64,000 bases of DNA from Agrobacterium vitis (GCF_013426735.1 NZ_AP023272.1:1098501-1162500); one strand, 5' to 3'. Positions 10,808-20,949 are shown, counted from the first letter of the stretch. Program-made: numbers and translations. The notes: generated from the letters alone by a model not told the origin.

Positions 10808-13057
10808 TTACTGTTCCAACTCCAGCATAATCACCGCCAGCGGCGGCAGTGACAGCGTCGCGTGCGCCCATGGCGCCTTGTCGGAGGTCGTTGCCGCATC
10901 GAGTACGGCCTCCACCCGGCCGCCATTGCCCTTGCCACTACCGCCATAGATCTCGGCATCAGTATTGAGGATTTCCCGCCAGCGGCCTGCCACCGGCAGC
11001 GGCACGTCGTAACGCTGGTAATAGACTGGCGTCAGGTTGGCGATGACAGCCACCGGCCTTTCGCCGGGCGTCTTGCGCAGCCAGGCAAAGACCGATTGAT
11101 CGGCATCCTCGCTGATCAGCCATTCGAACCCTTCGCCCTCGCAGTCGCGGGCATGCAGCGCCGGCTTGTTACGATAGGTAAAGTTCAGATCACGCACCAG
11201 GCGGCGCATGCCCTCATGCAGCGGATATTGCAGCAGGTTCCAGTCCAGCGACCGTTCCTCGCTCCATTCGCTCCACTGGGCAAATTCCTGGCCCATGAAC
11301 AGCAGTTTTTTGCCGGGATAGCCCCACATGAAGCCATAATAGGCGCGAAGATTGGCGAATTTCTGCCAGTCGTCGCCTGGCATCTTGGCAATCATCGAGC
11401 CTTTGCCATGCACCACTTCATCGTGGGAAATCGGCAGCATGAAATTTTCGCTATAGGCATAGATCAGCCCAAAGGTAATCTCATGGTGATGATGCTTGCG
11501 ATGCACGGGGTCGCGGGCAAAATAGCTCAAAGTGTCATGCATGAAGCCCATGTTCCACTTGAAGCCGAATCCAAGCCCGCCCTCGTGGACCGGCTGGGAC
11601 ACTTTCGGCCAGGAGGTGCTTTCCTCCGCAATGGTCATCACCTGTGGATGGGCGCCGTAGAGATGCTCGTTCATCTTTTGCAGGAAGCGGACCGCCTCCA
11701 GGTTTTCCCGTCCACCATATTCATTGGGTATCCACTCGCCTTCCTTGCGGGAATAGTCGAGATAAAGCATCGAGGCGACCGCATCGACCCGCACGCCATC
11801 GAGGTGGAATTTTTCCGCCCAGTACAGCGCATTGTTGACCAAATAAGACAGAACCTCGATCCGCCCGTAATTGTAGATCGCGGTGTTCCAGTCGGGGTGG
11901 AAGCCCTTGCGCGGGTCCTCATGCTCATAAAGAGCCGTGCCGTCGAAAAACCGCAACCCATGGGCATCGGTCGGGAAATGGGCCGGAACCCAATCGAGAA
12001 TGACGCTGAGGCCAACCTTGTGACAGCCGTTGACGAAGCGGGCAAAGCCCTCCGGCTCGCCAAACCGCGCACTTGGCGCGTAAAGACCTGTCGTCTGATA
12101 GCCCCAAGAGGGGTCATAGGGATGTTCGGTAATGGGCAGGAATTCGATATGGGTAAAGCCCATTTCGGTGCAATAGGGGATCAGCCGTTCCGCCAGCTCG
12201 TCCCAGCTAAGGAAGCTGCCGTCCGCACGCTTCTGCCAGGAACCGGCATGGACCTCATAGACCGAGATCGGCTGGCGGCGCTTGTCGATACTGCCCCAAT
12301 GGGCCAGATGCGCCGCATCCTCCCAGTCCTGGGAAAGCTCGGCTGCGGTGATGGAGGCGGTTTGCGGGCGAAACTCGCTGCGGCGGGCGAACGGATCGGC
12401 CTTCAGCGGCAAAAGCTCGCCATTGACGCCGATGATCTCGTATTTATAGGCCGAACCTGGCCGGACATCGGGGGCGAAAATCTCCCAGATGCCGGTATCG
12501 CGGCGCAGCCGCATCACATGGCGGCGGCCATCCCATTCATTGAAATCGCCGACCACCGAGACCCGTCTTGCATTCGGCGCCCAGACGGCGAAATGAAAGC
12601 CATCGACGCCCTGATGCTTGATCGGATGGGCGCCCATCTTGTCGAACAGCCGCAGATGCGACCCTTCGCGCAGGAAGTAATCGTCCATCGGCCCGAGAAC
12701 CGGCCCGAAACTATAGGGATCGGTCAGCGACCATTCCTCATCGCCCCGGCAGGCGCGGTAGCGCAGTGGCTGCTGGGTCTTGATCGCCACAGGACCGGCG
12801 AAAAAACCAGCTGGGTCAAGACAGGCCAGCTCTCCGGCAAGGCTGCCGTCGAGCGTGAGCGCGGTAATGCTGTCGGCGCCCGGCACAAAACAGCGGGCAA
12901 TGAACCCATTCGCTCCGGCATGAACGCCGAGCACCGAAAACGGATCGGTGTACATGCCGGCGACGATGGCTTCGATCTCGGCAGAAGAAAGGTGGTCAGC
13001 GGAGGGCGCAGGACCGCTCTCGGCTGATACTTGCGTCTGCCTGGTTGTTTTCTTCAT
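10808..13057 (-). CDS. glgB: 1,4-alpha-glucan branching enzyme
   Basis: A 749-residue GH13 enzyme that cuts an alpha-1,4 chain and re-attaches it through alpha-1,6 links. Two N-terminal sandwich domains precede the barrel; the second (CBM48) begins near FHFAVWAPNARRVSVVGDFN. Catalytic landmarks are DGVRVDAVASMLY (nucleophile Asp), TIAEESTSWP (Glu) and LPISHDEVVHGKGS (Asp). Its ATG shares one base with the glgP stop (TGATG), and GGAGAG lies just upstream, so it is coupled to glgP. Length is typical for the long-N-terminus class. Confidence 0.96.
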   Translation of the reverse strand: MKKTTRQTQVSAESGPAPSADHLSSAEIEAIVAGMYTDPFSVLGVHAGANGFIARCFVPGADSITALTLDGSLAGELACLDPAGFFAGPVAIKTQQPLRYRACRGDEEWSLTDPYSFGPVLGPMDDYFLREGSHLRLFDKMGAHPIKHQGVDGFHFAVWAPNARRVSVVGDFNEWDGRRHVMRLRRDTGIWEIFAPDVRPGSAYKYEIIGVNGELLPLKADPFARRSEFRPQTASITAAELSQDWEDAAHLAHWGSIDKRRQPISVYEVHAGSWQKRADGSFLSWDELAERLIPYCTEMGFTHIEFLPITEHPYDPSWGYQTTGLYAPSARFGEPEGFARFVNGCHKVGLSVILDWVPAHFPTDAHGLRFFDGTALYEHEDPRKGFHPDWNTAIYNYGRIEVLSYLVNNALYWAEKFHLDGVRVDAVASMLYLDYSRKEGEWIPNEYGGRENLEAVRFLQKMNEHLYGAHPQVMTIAEESTSWPKVSQPVHEGGLGFGFKWNMGFMHDTLSYFARDPVHRKHHHHEITFGLIYAYSENFMLPISHDEVVHGKGSMIAKMPGDDWQKFANLRAYYGFMWGYPGKKLLFMGQEFAQWSEWSEERSLDWNLLQYPLHEGMRRLVRDLNFTYRNKPALHARDCEGEGFEWLISEDADQSVFAWLRKTPGERPVAVIANLTPVYYQRYDVPLPVAGRWREILNTDAEIYGGSGKGNGGRVEAVLDAATTSDKAPWAHATLSLPPLAVIMLELEQ

Positions 13058-15525
13058 CAGGCTCTCCAGATGTCGGCCGTATACTGTCTGATCGTCCGGT
13101 CGGAGGAGAACCAGCCCATGCGGGCCGTATTCAGAATGGCTTTGGATTGCCAGAGGGGCTGGTCGGTCCAGACCGCGTCCACCTGACGTTGGGCTGTGGC
13201 ATAGGCGTCGAAGTCGGCAGCCACCATGAACCAGTCATGGTTATAGAGCCCATCCACCAGGCTGGCGAACCGGTCCCGATCGTCAGGCGAGAACACGCCG
13301 GACGCGATGGCGGCCAGTGCCTGGGACAGTTCGCGCGACCGTTCGATGATCGGGCGCGGGGTATGCCCCTCGGCACGCACCTTGCCGACCTCTTCCGCAG
13401 TCATTCCAAAGATAAAGATATTGTCTTCTCCGACGTGATCGCGCATTTCCACATTGGCCCCATCCAGGGTGCCGATGGTCAGCGCACCGTTTAACGCGAA
13501 CTTCATGTTCCCGGTTCCCGATGCTTCCATGCCGGCGGTGGAAATTTGTTCGGAGAGATCGGCTGCTGGCACCATGACTTCGGCCAGCGACACATTGTAA
13601 TTGGGAATGAACACCACTTTCAAAAGGCCGCGCACCGAGGGATCATTGTTGATGACCCGCGCCACGTCATTGGCCAGTTTGATGATCAGTTTGGCATTGT
13701 GATAGCTCGGCGCCGCCTTACCTGCGAACAGCTTGACGCGCGGCGCCCAGTCGCGTTCCGGATGCGAGCGGATCTGGTCGTAGAGCGCTACGGTCTCGAT
13801 GATGTTCAAGAGCTGGCGCTTGTATTCGTGGATGCGCTTGATCTGGATGTCGAACATCGCCGAAGGGTCAAGCCTGATGCCCATGCGGCTGGCAACCAGA
13901 TTGGCCAGCTGCTCCTTGTTGGTCCGCTTGACAGCGGCAAATTTCTGCTGGAAGGCGCTGTCCTTGGCAAAGGCATCCAGCGCGGTCAGCTTTTCGGCGT
14001 CGTCAAGGAAGTCGTCGCCGATCGCTTCGCGGATCAGCGAGGTCAGGCCGGGGTTGCACTGCATCAGCCAGCGGCGCGGAGTAATGCCATTGGTCTTGTT
14101 GTTGATCCGGTCCGGGTAGAGCTTGTGCAGGGTGGCGAATACCGTTTCCTTCATCAACTCGGTATGCAGGGCTGAAACACCGTTGATCGAATGGGAGCCC
14201 ATAAAGGCCAGATTGCCCATCCGCACCCGGCGGTCGCCACTTTCATCGATTAGCGACAGGCTGGTGATTTCCAGATCGGTGAAATTCTTCTGCTTGCGCG
14301 CTTCCACCAGGCATTTTGCGTTGATCGCGTAGACCAGCTGCATATGGCGCGGCAACAGCCGCTCGAACAGCGGCACCGGCCAGCTTTCCAGCGCTTCGGG
14401 CAGCAGCGTGTGGTTGGTATAGGAAAAGGTCTCGCGGGTCACGTCCCAGGCCGTGTCGAAATCCATGCCGTGGACGTCGGTCAATTGCCGCATCAGTTCA
14501 GCGACAGAGACGGCAGGATGCGTGTCGTTCAGCTGGATCGCCACCTTTTTCGACAGGTCGGTCAGCGCATTGCCCTGTTGCAGGTGACGCCGGACGATGT
14601 CCTGAAGCGAAGCCGAGCAGAAAAAATATTCCTGCCGCAACCGCAATTCCTGGCCAGCCGCGGTGGCATCGGCGGGGTAGAGAACACGGGTCAGGCTCTC
14701 GGCCCGGTTGCTTTCACGCAGCGCGCCGATATGGTCGCCTGCATTGAAGGCGTCAAGCAGGATCGGGTCGATCGGCTGGGCTGACCAGAGCCGAAGCGTG
14801 TTGATGCGCTCGCCGCGCCAGCCGACGATGGGCGTGTCATAGGCGGTGGCGATCACCCGCTCGCTTGGCTTCCAGACGTGGCGGATCTCCTCACCGCTGG
14901 TGCCGTTGGAGGCGGTCTCGACGCCGCCGCCAAAGCCGACTTCATAGGAGCTTTCGCGCCGCTCGAATTCCCAGGGATTGCCGTGGGCGAGCCACGTCTC
15001 GGGTAGTTCCACCTGCCAGCCATCGGCCATCTGCTGGCGAAACAGGCCGTGGACGTAGCGAATACCATAGCCATAGGCCGGGATATTTACGGTCGCCATG
15101 CTTTCCATGAAGCAGGCAGCCAGACGGCCAAGTCCGCCATTGCCCAGCGCCGCATCGGGCTCCAGCCCGGCGATGACGCCAAGATCGACGCCGAGCGATT
15201 CCAGCGCTGCCTTGATCTCCTCGACCAGGCCGAGATTGGTCATTGCATCGCGCATCAACCGGCCAATCAGAAACTCCAGCGACAGATAATAGACCCGCTT
15301 GGCATTGGTGGCATAGGTCTGGCGGGTGGATTCCATCCACTTGTCGATAATGCGGTCACGCACCACCAGGATAGTAGCGGTCAGCCAATCATGCGGCTTG
15401 GCAACCTTCGCATCCTTGCCGATACCATAGGTCAGCCGCTCGATGATTTCGGCGGCCAGCGTTTCCGGATTGGAGACGCGGGGTTTGGGAAGGGGAAGAT
15501 CGGCCTTTGGATGAGTTTCATTCAT
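13057..15525 (-). CDS. glgP: Glycogen phosphorylase
   Basis: An 822-residue GT35 enzyme that releases glucose-1-phosphate from glycogen chain ends. The pyridoxal-phosphate site is visible near the C-terminus as EASGTGNMKFALNG (Schiff-base Lys), and NNKTNGITPRRWL and GNGGLGRLAACFMES are family blocks. Length is typical. It is the first gene of the operon glgP-glgB-glgC-glgA-pgm-glgX, so the operon promoter should lie in the 314 bp upstream. Having phosphorylase first and synthase later, all on one message, matches the arrangement reported for Agrobacterium (from memory). Confidence 0.96.
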   Translation of the reverse strand: MNETHPKADLPLPKPRVSNPETLAAEIIERLTYGIGKDAKVAKPHDWLTATILVVRDRIIDKWMESTRQTYATNAKRVYYLSLEFLIGRLMRDAMTNLGLVEEIKAALESLGVDLGVIAGLEPDAALGNGGLGRLAACFMESMATVNIPAYGYGIRYVHGLFRQQMADGWQVELPETWLAHGNPWEFERRESSYEVGFGGGVETASNGTSGEEIRHVWKPSERVIATAYDTPIVGWRGERINTLRLWSAQPIDPILLDAFNAGDHIGALRESNRAESLTRVLYPADATAAGQELRLRQEYFFCSASLQDIVRRHLQQGNALTDLSKKVAIQLNDTHPAVSVAELMRQLTDVHGMDFDTAWDVTRETFSYTNHTLLPEALESWPVPLFERLLPRHMQLVYAINAKCLVEARKQKNFTDLEITSLSLIDESGDRRVRMGNLAFMGSHSINGVSALHTELMKETVFATLHKLYPDRINNKTNGITPRRWLMQCNPGLTSLIREAIGDDFLDDAEKLTALDAFAKDSAFQQKFAAVKRTNKEQLANLVASRMGIRLDPSAMFDIQIKRIHEYKRQLLNIIETVALYDQIRSHPERDWAPRVKLFAGKAAPSYHNAKLIIKLANDVARVINNDPSVRGLLKVVFIPNYNVSLAEVMVPAADLSEQISTAGMEASGTGNMKFALNGALTIGTLDGANVEMRDHVGEDNIFIFGMTAEEVGKVRAEGHTPRPIIERSRELSQALAAIASGVFSPDDRDRFASLVDGLYNHDWFMVAADFDAYATAQRQVDAVWTDQPLWQSKAILNTARMGWFSSDRTIRQYTADIWRA

Positions 15526-15839
15526 GACTTCGCCACATGGTGAGGAGGAAAGGGCAGGGCGCGAGACCGATGGTCATGCGGTTTGCCAACCACCGGCACA
15601 TGCAGTGTATGCATCCTTGGCGAATAGTTGCAACAGCGTATTTTTTTCGAGCGCAGTCGTAGCTTGTATTTTTATGGTTCAGTTAAGCCCCGGATTATTC
15701 TTGGGATTATTCTAGCGTCCGCACTTTGTGCCAATACTTCGCCCTTTGCGTCATCACGAAAGCTAAGGGACCTGCGATAATTGAGGTATGTTCGGGATGG
15801 GCCGCAAGGATATGGCCAGCCCGCAAGCCATCCGCCTCG
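15526..15839. promoter_or_regulatory. Upstream region of the glycogen operon
   Basis: No gene is visible in this stretch. The promoter of the glg operon should read leftwards from here. On the minus strand TTGCAA followed 17 nt later by ATACAC is the best -35/-10 pair I find, but the -10 is weak. A short direct repeat (GGATTATTCT, GGGATTATTCT) lies near 15700. Confidence 0.3.
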
Positions 15840-16052
15840 CTACTTGTGGTTCATAGACGGCAGAAAGTCCTCGACCTGCTTGCGCTCGCCCGCCTCCAGC
15901 ACCTCGATATTTTCCGCCCAGAATTTGGCGGCTTCCGCCGGTTCGCCTTCCCATTTGCGGGTATCGGTGATGTTGTCATCCATCTTCAATTTCCGGGTGC
16001 CGCCCAGTTCGAGATAACGTTTTGCCAGTTTCAGCGACGGTGTGTCTTCCAT
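15840..16052 (-). CDS. Conserved small protein of unknown function
   Basis: A 70-residue acidic, charged protein starting MEDTPSLKLAKRYLELGG, with ATG placed 7 nt after AAGGAG, which makes the start convincing. It has no signal peptide, membrane segment or known motif. The middle (KWEGEPAEAAKFWAENIEVL) looks helical. I do not recognise a function. A longer reading on the same frame would begin 96 bp further up without a ribosome site. Confidence 0.7.
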   Translation of the reverse strand: MEDTPSLKLAKRYLELGGTRKLKMDDNITDTRKWEGEPAEAAKFWAENIEVLEAGERKQVEDFLPSMNHK

Positions 16053-16144
16053 GGTTCGCTCCTTATGTTTCAAGGAGGCTAAAGGCGCGCCAGAGGGGTA
16101 AAGTTCCAGACATCGTCGTCTGGCGCAGTTTGGATCTACCAAAA

Positions 16145-17458
16145 TCAATTCATCAGGCGTGTCGAGGTGGAGGTCGCTTTCTTACCGATTTCTCCGAAGG
16201 CGGCGACAAGGCTTGCCGCATCGGTTGCCTCGTAATAATGCGAGGCGTCGCTGGCGCAGGCACTGAGCAGCGACTTGCCATTGGCCGGTGCCATGAAGGC
16301 AACCGTATAGATCTGGATGCCATCGGCCTTGATGCTTGTGCATTGGCTGCGCACGGCGGTGTCGATGCTGGAGTTCCAGCTGCTGCTATTGCCGGTCATT
16401 TCCCCGTCCGTCATGAAGACGATGTAACGGCCAATCTTGCTGACGCTCGAGACATTATGGGCGTTAATCTCTGTCTTGTTGGATGTTTGCAGCGCGCTAT
16501 AGGCCGCACTCAGCGCTCCTCTGGCATCGGTGCCGCCGGTAGCGCTCAACGCATTGACATAGGTAACGACATTGGCGGTTCCCCAGCTCATGGCCTGGGC
16601 GGTATCGGCACTGGCATTGTAGGAATCGGCTCCAGTGCGCACATATTCACTGTTTGGATCGGCCTTCTTGAGCTGTGCGGCTAGGTCGGCGACGGCTAGC
16701 TTCAGGGATTCGATCTTCGTGTAGTTTTTCGTGCAGCTATAGCTCGTCGTCGTTGTCTTCTTGTTGTAGCCATAGCCAGACGTCGTGGTTTTGGTGCAGG
16801 TCCCCGTGTAGGTCGTCGTCGTTTCGTCGTTCATCGAACCTGATCGGTCGAGCACCAGATACATCGAAAGCGGGCTCTCGGAGGCCGTGGTCGCGGCCTG
16901 GGCCTTGCCATAGGCCTTCAGCGTCACCGTCTCCCACCCCAAAACCCTCGAAAGCGCATTCATGGTGATGGTATAGCTACCTGTCAGTTCTACCTCATAG
17001 GCGGTCGATGAGCTGTTGACCTGGGTAGTCTTGACGCAAATATCCGGTTCCGCCTGTGTGATCTGTTCCACCGAACTGGTGTTCTCGTCTCTGGCCATGG
17101 TATTGGCCAGCTGCGAGGAAAGGAAGCTCTTGGCAAGGGCAATGGCGTCAGCCTCGCTCATGCCGTTGCTCATTGCCGAGGCGGCAGCAAGGGCTGCTGC
17201 ATCCACAGAGCTTTGCAGGGCGCTTTTTGATTGCACCGTCTCCGTCGCATCCATCGCGAGACCTGCCACGCCGATGGAAACCGGCAGCAGAACCGCTGTC
17301 ATCATGCCGAAATTGCCGCCGCTATGCCTGAGCAGGCGGCGTGTCAAAGCACCGGCTTGCCGCGCTCTCGTGGCGAGTAAACGACAGGCACGCAAACCAG
17401 GGTTAAGCGCCGAAATGACCATCATGTCCATCCGTGACGTTGATCCGGCACTTGTCAT
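16145..17458 (-). CDS. TadG-like pilus assembly protein with VWA domain
   Basis: About 437 residues. A TadE/G-type N-terminal region with one membrane segment (residues about 52-68, after GGNFGMMTAVLLP) is followed by VQSKSALQSSVDAAALAAA, typical of putative Flp pilus-assembly TadG proteins. A von Willebrand A domain follows with a complete MIDAS start DRSGSM (residues 204-209) and a later TGGTDARGAL / FMTDGEMTG. Directly after the MIDAS comes a Thr/Tyr-rich stretch (about residues 211-245) with paired cysteines, unusual within a VWA fold. The start is uncertain: MTSAGSTSRM is chosen, but longer and shorter starts are possible. No other tad genes are nearby. Confidence 0.78.
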   Translation of the reverse strand: MTSAGSTSRMDMMVISALNPGLRACRLLATRARQAGALTRRLLRHSGGNFGMMTAVLLPVSIGVAGLAMDATETVQSKSALQSSVDAAALAAASAMSNGMSEADAIALAKSFLSSQLANTMARDENTSSVEQITQAEPDICVKTTQVNSSSTAYEVELTGSYTITMNALSRVLGWETVTLKAYGKAQAATTASESPLSMYLVLDRSGSMNDETTTTYTGTCTKTTTSGYGYNKKTTTTSYSCTKNYTKIESLKLAVADLAAQLKKADPNSEYVRTGADSYNASADTAQAMSWGTANVVTYVNALSATGGTDARGALSAAYSALQTSNKTEINAHNVSSVSKIGRYIVFMTDGEMTGNSSSWNSSIDTAVRSQCTSIKADGIQIYTVAFMAPANGKSLLSACASDASHYYEATDAASLVAAFGEIGKKATSTSTRLMN

Positions 17459-17635
17459 CTCTTCAACGAAATGAAAGCATCGGTCGTGTTTCCTGCAACA
17501 GGACCGTGGCTTGACGATCCGCATCGCTGCTGAGGAATTGATAGGACACACTGCTTGCAACTGGCTTAATGTGGTTGCTCAAATGCAACCTATTCCTGAA
17601 ATAGTGCGGTCGAAACGGAGGCGATACGCGCCTCG

Positions 17636-18532
17636 TCAAGCAATCGGAATCAGGTCCACCGCCTGAACGGTTGTGTGATTGCCATAGCCTTTCAAAACGC
17701 CGATGACTGGCGCGACATCGGAATAGTCACGGCCATATGCCACCACCACGTGGTCTGTGCCGGCGGCAATATCATTGGTCGGGTCAAGCTCGACCCAGCC
17801 GACGGTTTTGCCGCACCAGACCCTGACCCAGGCATGCATGGCGTCGGCGCCTGCCAGCCGTTCCTTGCCCGGTGGCGGAATGGTGCGCAGGAATCCGCTG
17901 ACATAGCCTGCGGGAATGCCGAGGCTGCGCAGCGCCACGATCATGATATGGGAAAAATCCTGGCAGACGCCCTTTTTCAGCGCAAAGGCCTGTTTCGGGG
18001 TGGTATCGACAGTGGTGGCCTTGGGGTCGTATTTGAAATCCTTGTGGATGCGGGCGCAAAGCTGTTCGGCGATCTGGCGCACCGTCATGCCGGGCTTCAC
18101 GACGGAGCGGGCATAGGCGGCAATATCGGGGTTTTCAGGCAGCCGTGGGCTTGATCCGGTGAAATGATGCGGGGAGGCTGGCTCCAGCGACCAATATTCA
18201 AAAAGCTCGACGGCAAGCCGGTCTGGCAATGGCGAAAAATCCGCAGTGAACGGTTGGCTATCCACCTGGATACGAGCCTGAAGGCGGATATCCAGTTTGT
18301 CATGGGAAGAGCGATAGGCGAAAGTCGTGGCCGGATGCGTGAAAAAATCGGCAAAACCAGTCCGTTCATCCGGCTGCGGCTCGATGGAAATCGAACCGGC
18401 AATCAGCCTTTGCCGCTCCGGCAGCGAGATCGGCATGATGCGCAGGATATGGCGCCCGCCAGCGGCGGCCACATCGTAATCATAGCCCATATGCAGTGTC
18501 AGATCGTACAGCATCGATATGTCTTTGCTCAT
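17636..18532 (-). CDS. Transglutaminase-like protein
   Basis: A 298-residue protein with an N-terminal bacterial transglutaminase-like domain (about residues 5-95) and a transglutaminase/papain-fold core. The catalytic triad is visible as GVCQDFSHI (Cys), DAMHAWVRVW (His) and WVELDPTND (Asp). No signal peptide is seen. Its ATG overlaps the stop of the ATP-grasp/alpha-E gene (ATGA), so the two are coupled. Members of this family occur with circularly permuted ATP-grasp and alpha-E proteins. They may hydrolyse or transfer a peptide amide, but the substrate is unknown. Confidence 0.87.
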   Translation of the reverse strand: MSKDISMLYDLTLHMGYDYDVAAAGGRHILRIMPISLPERQRLIAGSISIEPQPDERTGFADFFTHPATTFAYRSSHDKLDIRLQARIQVDSQPFTADFSPLPDRLAVELFEYWSLEPASPHHFTGSSPRLPENPDIAAYARSVVKPGMTVRQIAEQLCARIHKDFKYDPKATTVDTTPKQAFALKKGVCQDFSHIMIVALRSLGIPAGYVSGFLRTIPPPGKERLAGADAMHAWVRVWCGKTVGWVELDPTNDIAAGTDHVVVAYGRDYSDVAPVIGVLKGYGNHTTVQAVDLIPIA

Positions 18533-20949
18533 CCGAGGTAGGTTTGCGCCAAAAGATCTGACAGCAATTCCAATTCTTTTTCCAGATGATTGTAGATATC
18601 AGGCGTCATCATTTCCGGTGTCATCACCGCCACGCTTGAATGCAGCCGAACGGTTTCGCGCAGGAAGCGTGACATCTGACCGTTGACCTTGGCATTGGGC
18701 AATTGCTCCACTTCGTTATGGATCTCATTGAGTTGAAACAGGATGGAGCGCGGATTGAGCGGGTCGAGCGCCAGAAGATCGGTCACGGTCAGGTGGGCGG
18801 TGTTGACGTTATAGCGCCGCCGATGGGTCATGACATTGTCGCCAATCTCCAGCAGCATGTCGAGCGCGCCATCCGGCGCATCCTGCCCTGCCATATGGCC
18901 GAGCAGCCGGGTCATGTGCATGCCGCGCTCCAGGTAGCGGCCGATGGCGAGGAAACGCCAGCCGGTGAAGCGATACATGTTTTCATGCACCAGACCGGCA
19001 AAGCCCGCCAGCTTACGCAGCAGGATGGTCATGGCATGCGAGGCGTCATCGCCGGGCTTGATCTTTTCATGAAAACGCCGCGCGGTCTTGGCGAGATCAT
19101 TCAGCGCCAGCCATCCATCCGGCGAGAACCGGTCGCGGATATTGCTGGCAGAATAGACCGCGCTGTTGATATTGCCGAGCAGACTTTCCGGCACGCCCTG
19201 GTCTGTATTGATGTCCAGTGCTTCCAGATAGTCGCTGACAAAGGCCAGAAGCGGCTGTTTCGGATCAGCTGTTTCGGCAAAGCGGGCATTCCAGGCACGA
19301 AGGATTCGCAGCGCCCCTTCGGCCCGCTCAATATAGCGGCCAAGCCAGAACAGGTTGTCGGCGGCGCGGCTGGGCAGGCTGCCTGGCATGTTGCGGGTAA
19401 ATTGTTCTTCGGCTGGCAGCAGCGTGATCCGCTCGACCGGCTTTTCGGAAACGATCCACACATCGGCGGCAGACCCGCCGGCCTGCATGGCCATCGCCGC
19501 CACATCGCTGCCGCTGCCGATCCGCCCAAACCCGCCCGGCATGATCTGCCAGCCGTCCTTGGTGCGTGCCGCAAACACCCGCAAGCTCATCGGCCTCGGT
19601 TGCAGTCTGCCATCGACCATGGCGGGGGTGGTGGAGAGCGTCACGGCTTCCTGACCGACCAGCTTGGCGCCGTCGGTTTCCAGCCAGCTGGCAATCGAGT
19701 GCTGGGCGGTTTCCCGCAAGGTCGCGCCGAGCACCGATTGCCTGTTGTCGTCGAAAAACGGCTGGCGGGAATAGGCCGGACCGATCACCATTTTCTCGAT
19801 ATTGCCGGCGACATGGTCGCGCTCCTGTTTTTGCCCGCACCACCAGGTGGCAATTGAGGGCAGCAACAGGTCCTCACCCAGCAGATGCCGACAGATGGTC
19901 GGCAGAAAAGCCATCAGCGCCCGGGTTTCGAGAATGCCGGAGCCGAGCGCGTTGACGAAAGTGACCGCCTGGTTGCGCAGCGCCTGCACCACGCCCGGTG
20001 TGCCGATATGGCTGAGCTGGTTCAGCTCCAGCGGATCGGCAAAGGCCGCATCCAAACGGCGCCAGAGCACCCCGATCGGCTTCAGCCCGGCCACGGTACG
20101 CACCATGACCTTGCCGTTCACCACCGTCAGGTCTTCGCCCTCCAGCAGCATGATGCCGAGATAGCGGGCGATATAGGCGTGTTCGAAATAGGTTTCATTG
20201 GCCGGGCCGGGGGACAGCACGGCGATCCGGTCATCAGGGCTTTGTTTGTGGCCCTGAAGCGCATCACGAAATGCCCCGAAGAACGAGGCAAGCCGGTGGA
20301 CATGGGTTTCGGCATAGATATCGGAAAAGGCCCGCGCCGTCGCCACCCGGTTTTCCAGCGCAAAGCCCGCGCCAGAAGGTGCTTGCGTGCGGTCGGCCAG
20401 CACCCACCAGGCGCCATCTGGCCCACGGCCGATCTCGAAGGAGCAGAAATGCAGGTAATGGCCACCTGCCGGTTTCACCCCGACCAGAGGCCGCAGGAAT
20501 TCACCATTGGCGGCAATCAATGCCGGCGGAATGAAGCCTTCCTGCACCAGCCTGTTATCGCTGTAGATATCGGCGACAACCTGTTCCAGCAATTCGGCCC
20601 GCTGCACCAGGCCGCGCGCCAGAATCTGCCATTCGGCATCGGCGATCAGCACTGGAATATGGGAGAACGGCCAGGCCCGCTCGGTGGGACCGGCAGACCC
20701 ATAGGCACGGTAAAAGACCCCGGCATCGCGCAGATAGCGGTCGGCACGGGCGAAGCGCTCGTGCAATTGCTCTTCATCCATGCCGTTGATGGCGGCGACG
20801 AAAGTCTGCCAGACCGGACGGATATTTCCGTCCCGGTCCAGCATTTCGTCGGCAGCGCCGGGCAAGGCCCGGTAGCCATCGGCAAACGCCGCTCCGGGGT
20901 CCTTCTCCAGCCTGTCCATCTCCATGGCCGTACGCTTCGTCATCTTCAT
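18529..20949 (-). CDS. Circularly permuted ATP-grasp / alpha-E fusion protein
   Basis: An 806-residue fusion. Residues about 1-480 match the circularly permuted ATP-grasp type 2 family, predicted amide or peptide-bond ligases using ATP; recognisable pieces are AYGSAGPTERAWPFSHIP, LSPGPANETYFEHAYIAR and NALGSGILETRALMAFLP. Residues about 495-806 match the all-helical alpha-E domain, beginning LPSRAADNLFWLGRYIERAE. In many genomes these are two adjacent genes; here they are fused. The downstream transglutaminase overlaps by 4 bp, and the DUF2126 gene lies upstream across a palindrome array. The product of the ligase is unknown. Confidence 0.88.
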   Translation of the reverse strand: MKMTKRTAMEMDRLEKDPGAAFADGYRALPGAADEMLDRDGNIRPVWQTFVAAINGMDEEQLHERFARADRYLRDAGVFYRAYGSAGPTERAWPFSHIPVLIADAEWQILARGLVQRAELLEQVVADIYSDNRLVQEGFIPPALIAANGEFLRPLVGVKPAGGHYLHFCSFEIGRGPDGAWWVLADRTQAPSGAGFALENRVATARAFSDIYAETHVHRLASFFGAFRDALQGHKQSPDDRIAVLSPGPANETYFEHAYIARYLGIMLLEGEDLTVVNGKVMVRTVAGLKPIGVLWRRLDAAFADPLELNQLSHIGTPGVVQALRNQAVTFVNALGSGILETRALMAFLPTICRHLLGEDLLLPSIATWWCGQKQERDHVAGNIEKMVIGPAYSRQPFFDDNRQSVLGATLRETAQHSIASWLETDGAKLVGQEAVTLSTTPAMVDGRLQPRPMSLRVFAARTKDGWQIMPGGFGRIGSGSDVAAMAMQAGGSAADVWIVSEKPVERITLLPAEEQFTRNMPGSLPSRAADNLFWLGRYIERAEGALRILRAWNARFAETADPKQPLLAFVSDYLEALDINTDQGVPESLLGNINSAVYSASNIRDRFSPDGWLALNDLAKTARRFHEKIKPGDDASHAMTILLRKLAGFAGLVHENMYRFTGWRFLAIGRYLERGMHMTRLLGHMAGQDAPDGALDMLLEIGDNVMTHRRRYNVNTAHLTVTDLLALDPLNPRSILFQLNEIHNEVEQLPNAKVNGQMSRFLRETVRLHSSVAVMTPEMMTPDIYNHLEKELELLSDLLAQTYLG

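Noticed and set aside
10862..13027. A 721-residue open frame on the plus strand opposite glgB
   Set aside because: It runs antisense to a gene with intact catalytic motifs and has no recognisable domain; GC-rich codon bias keeps the opposite frame open.
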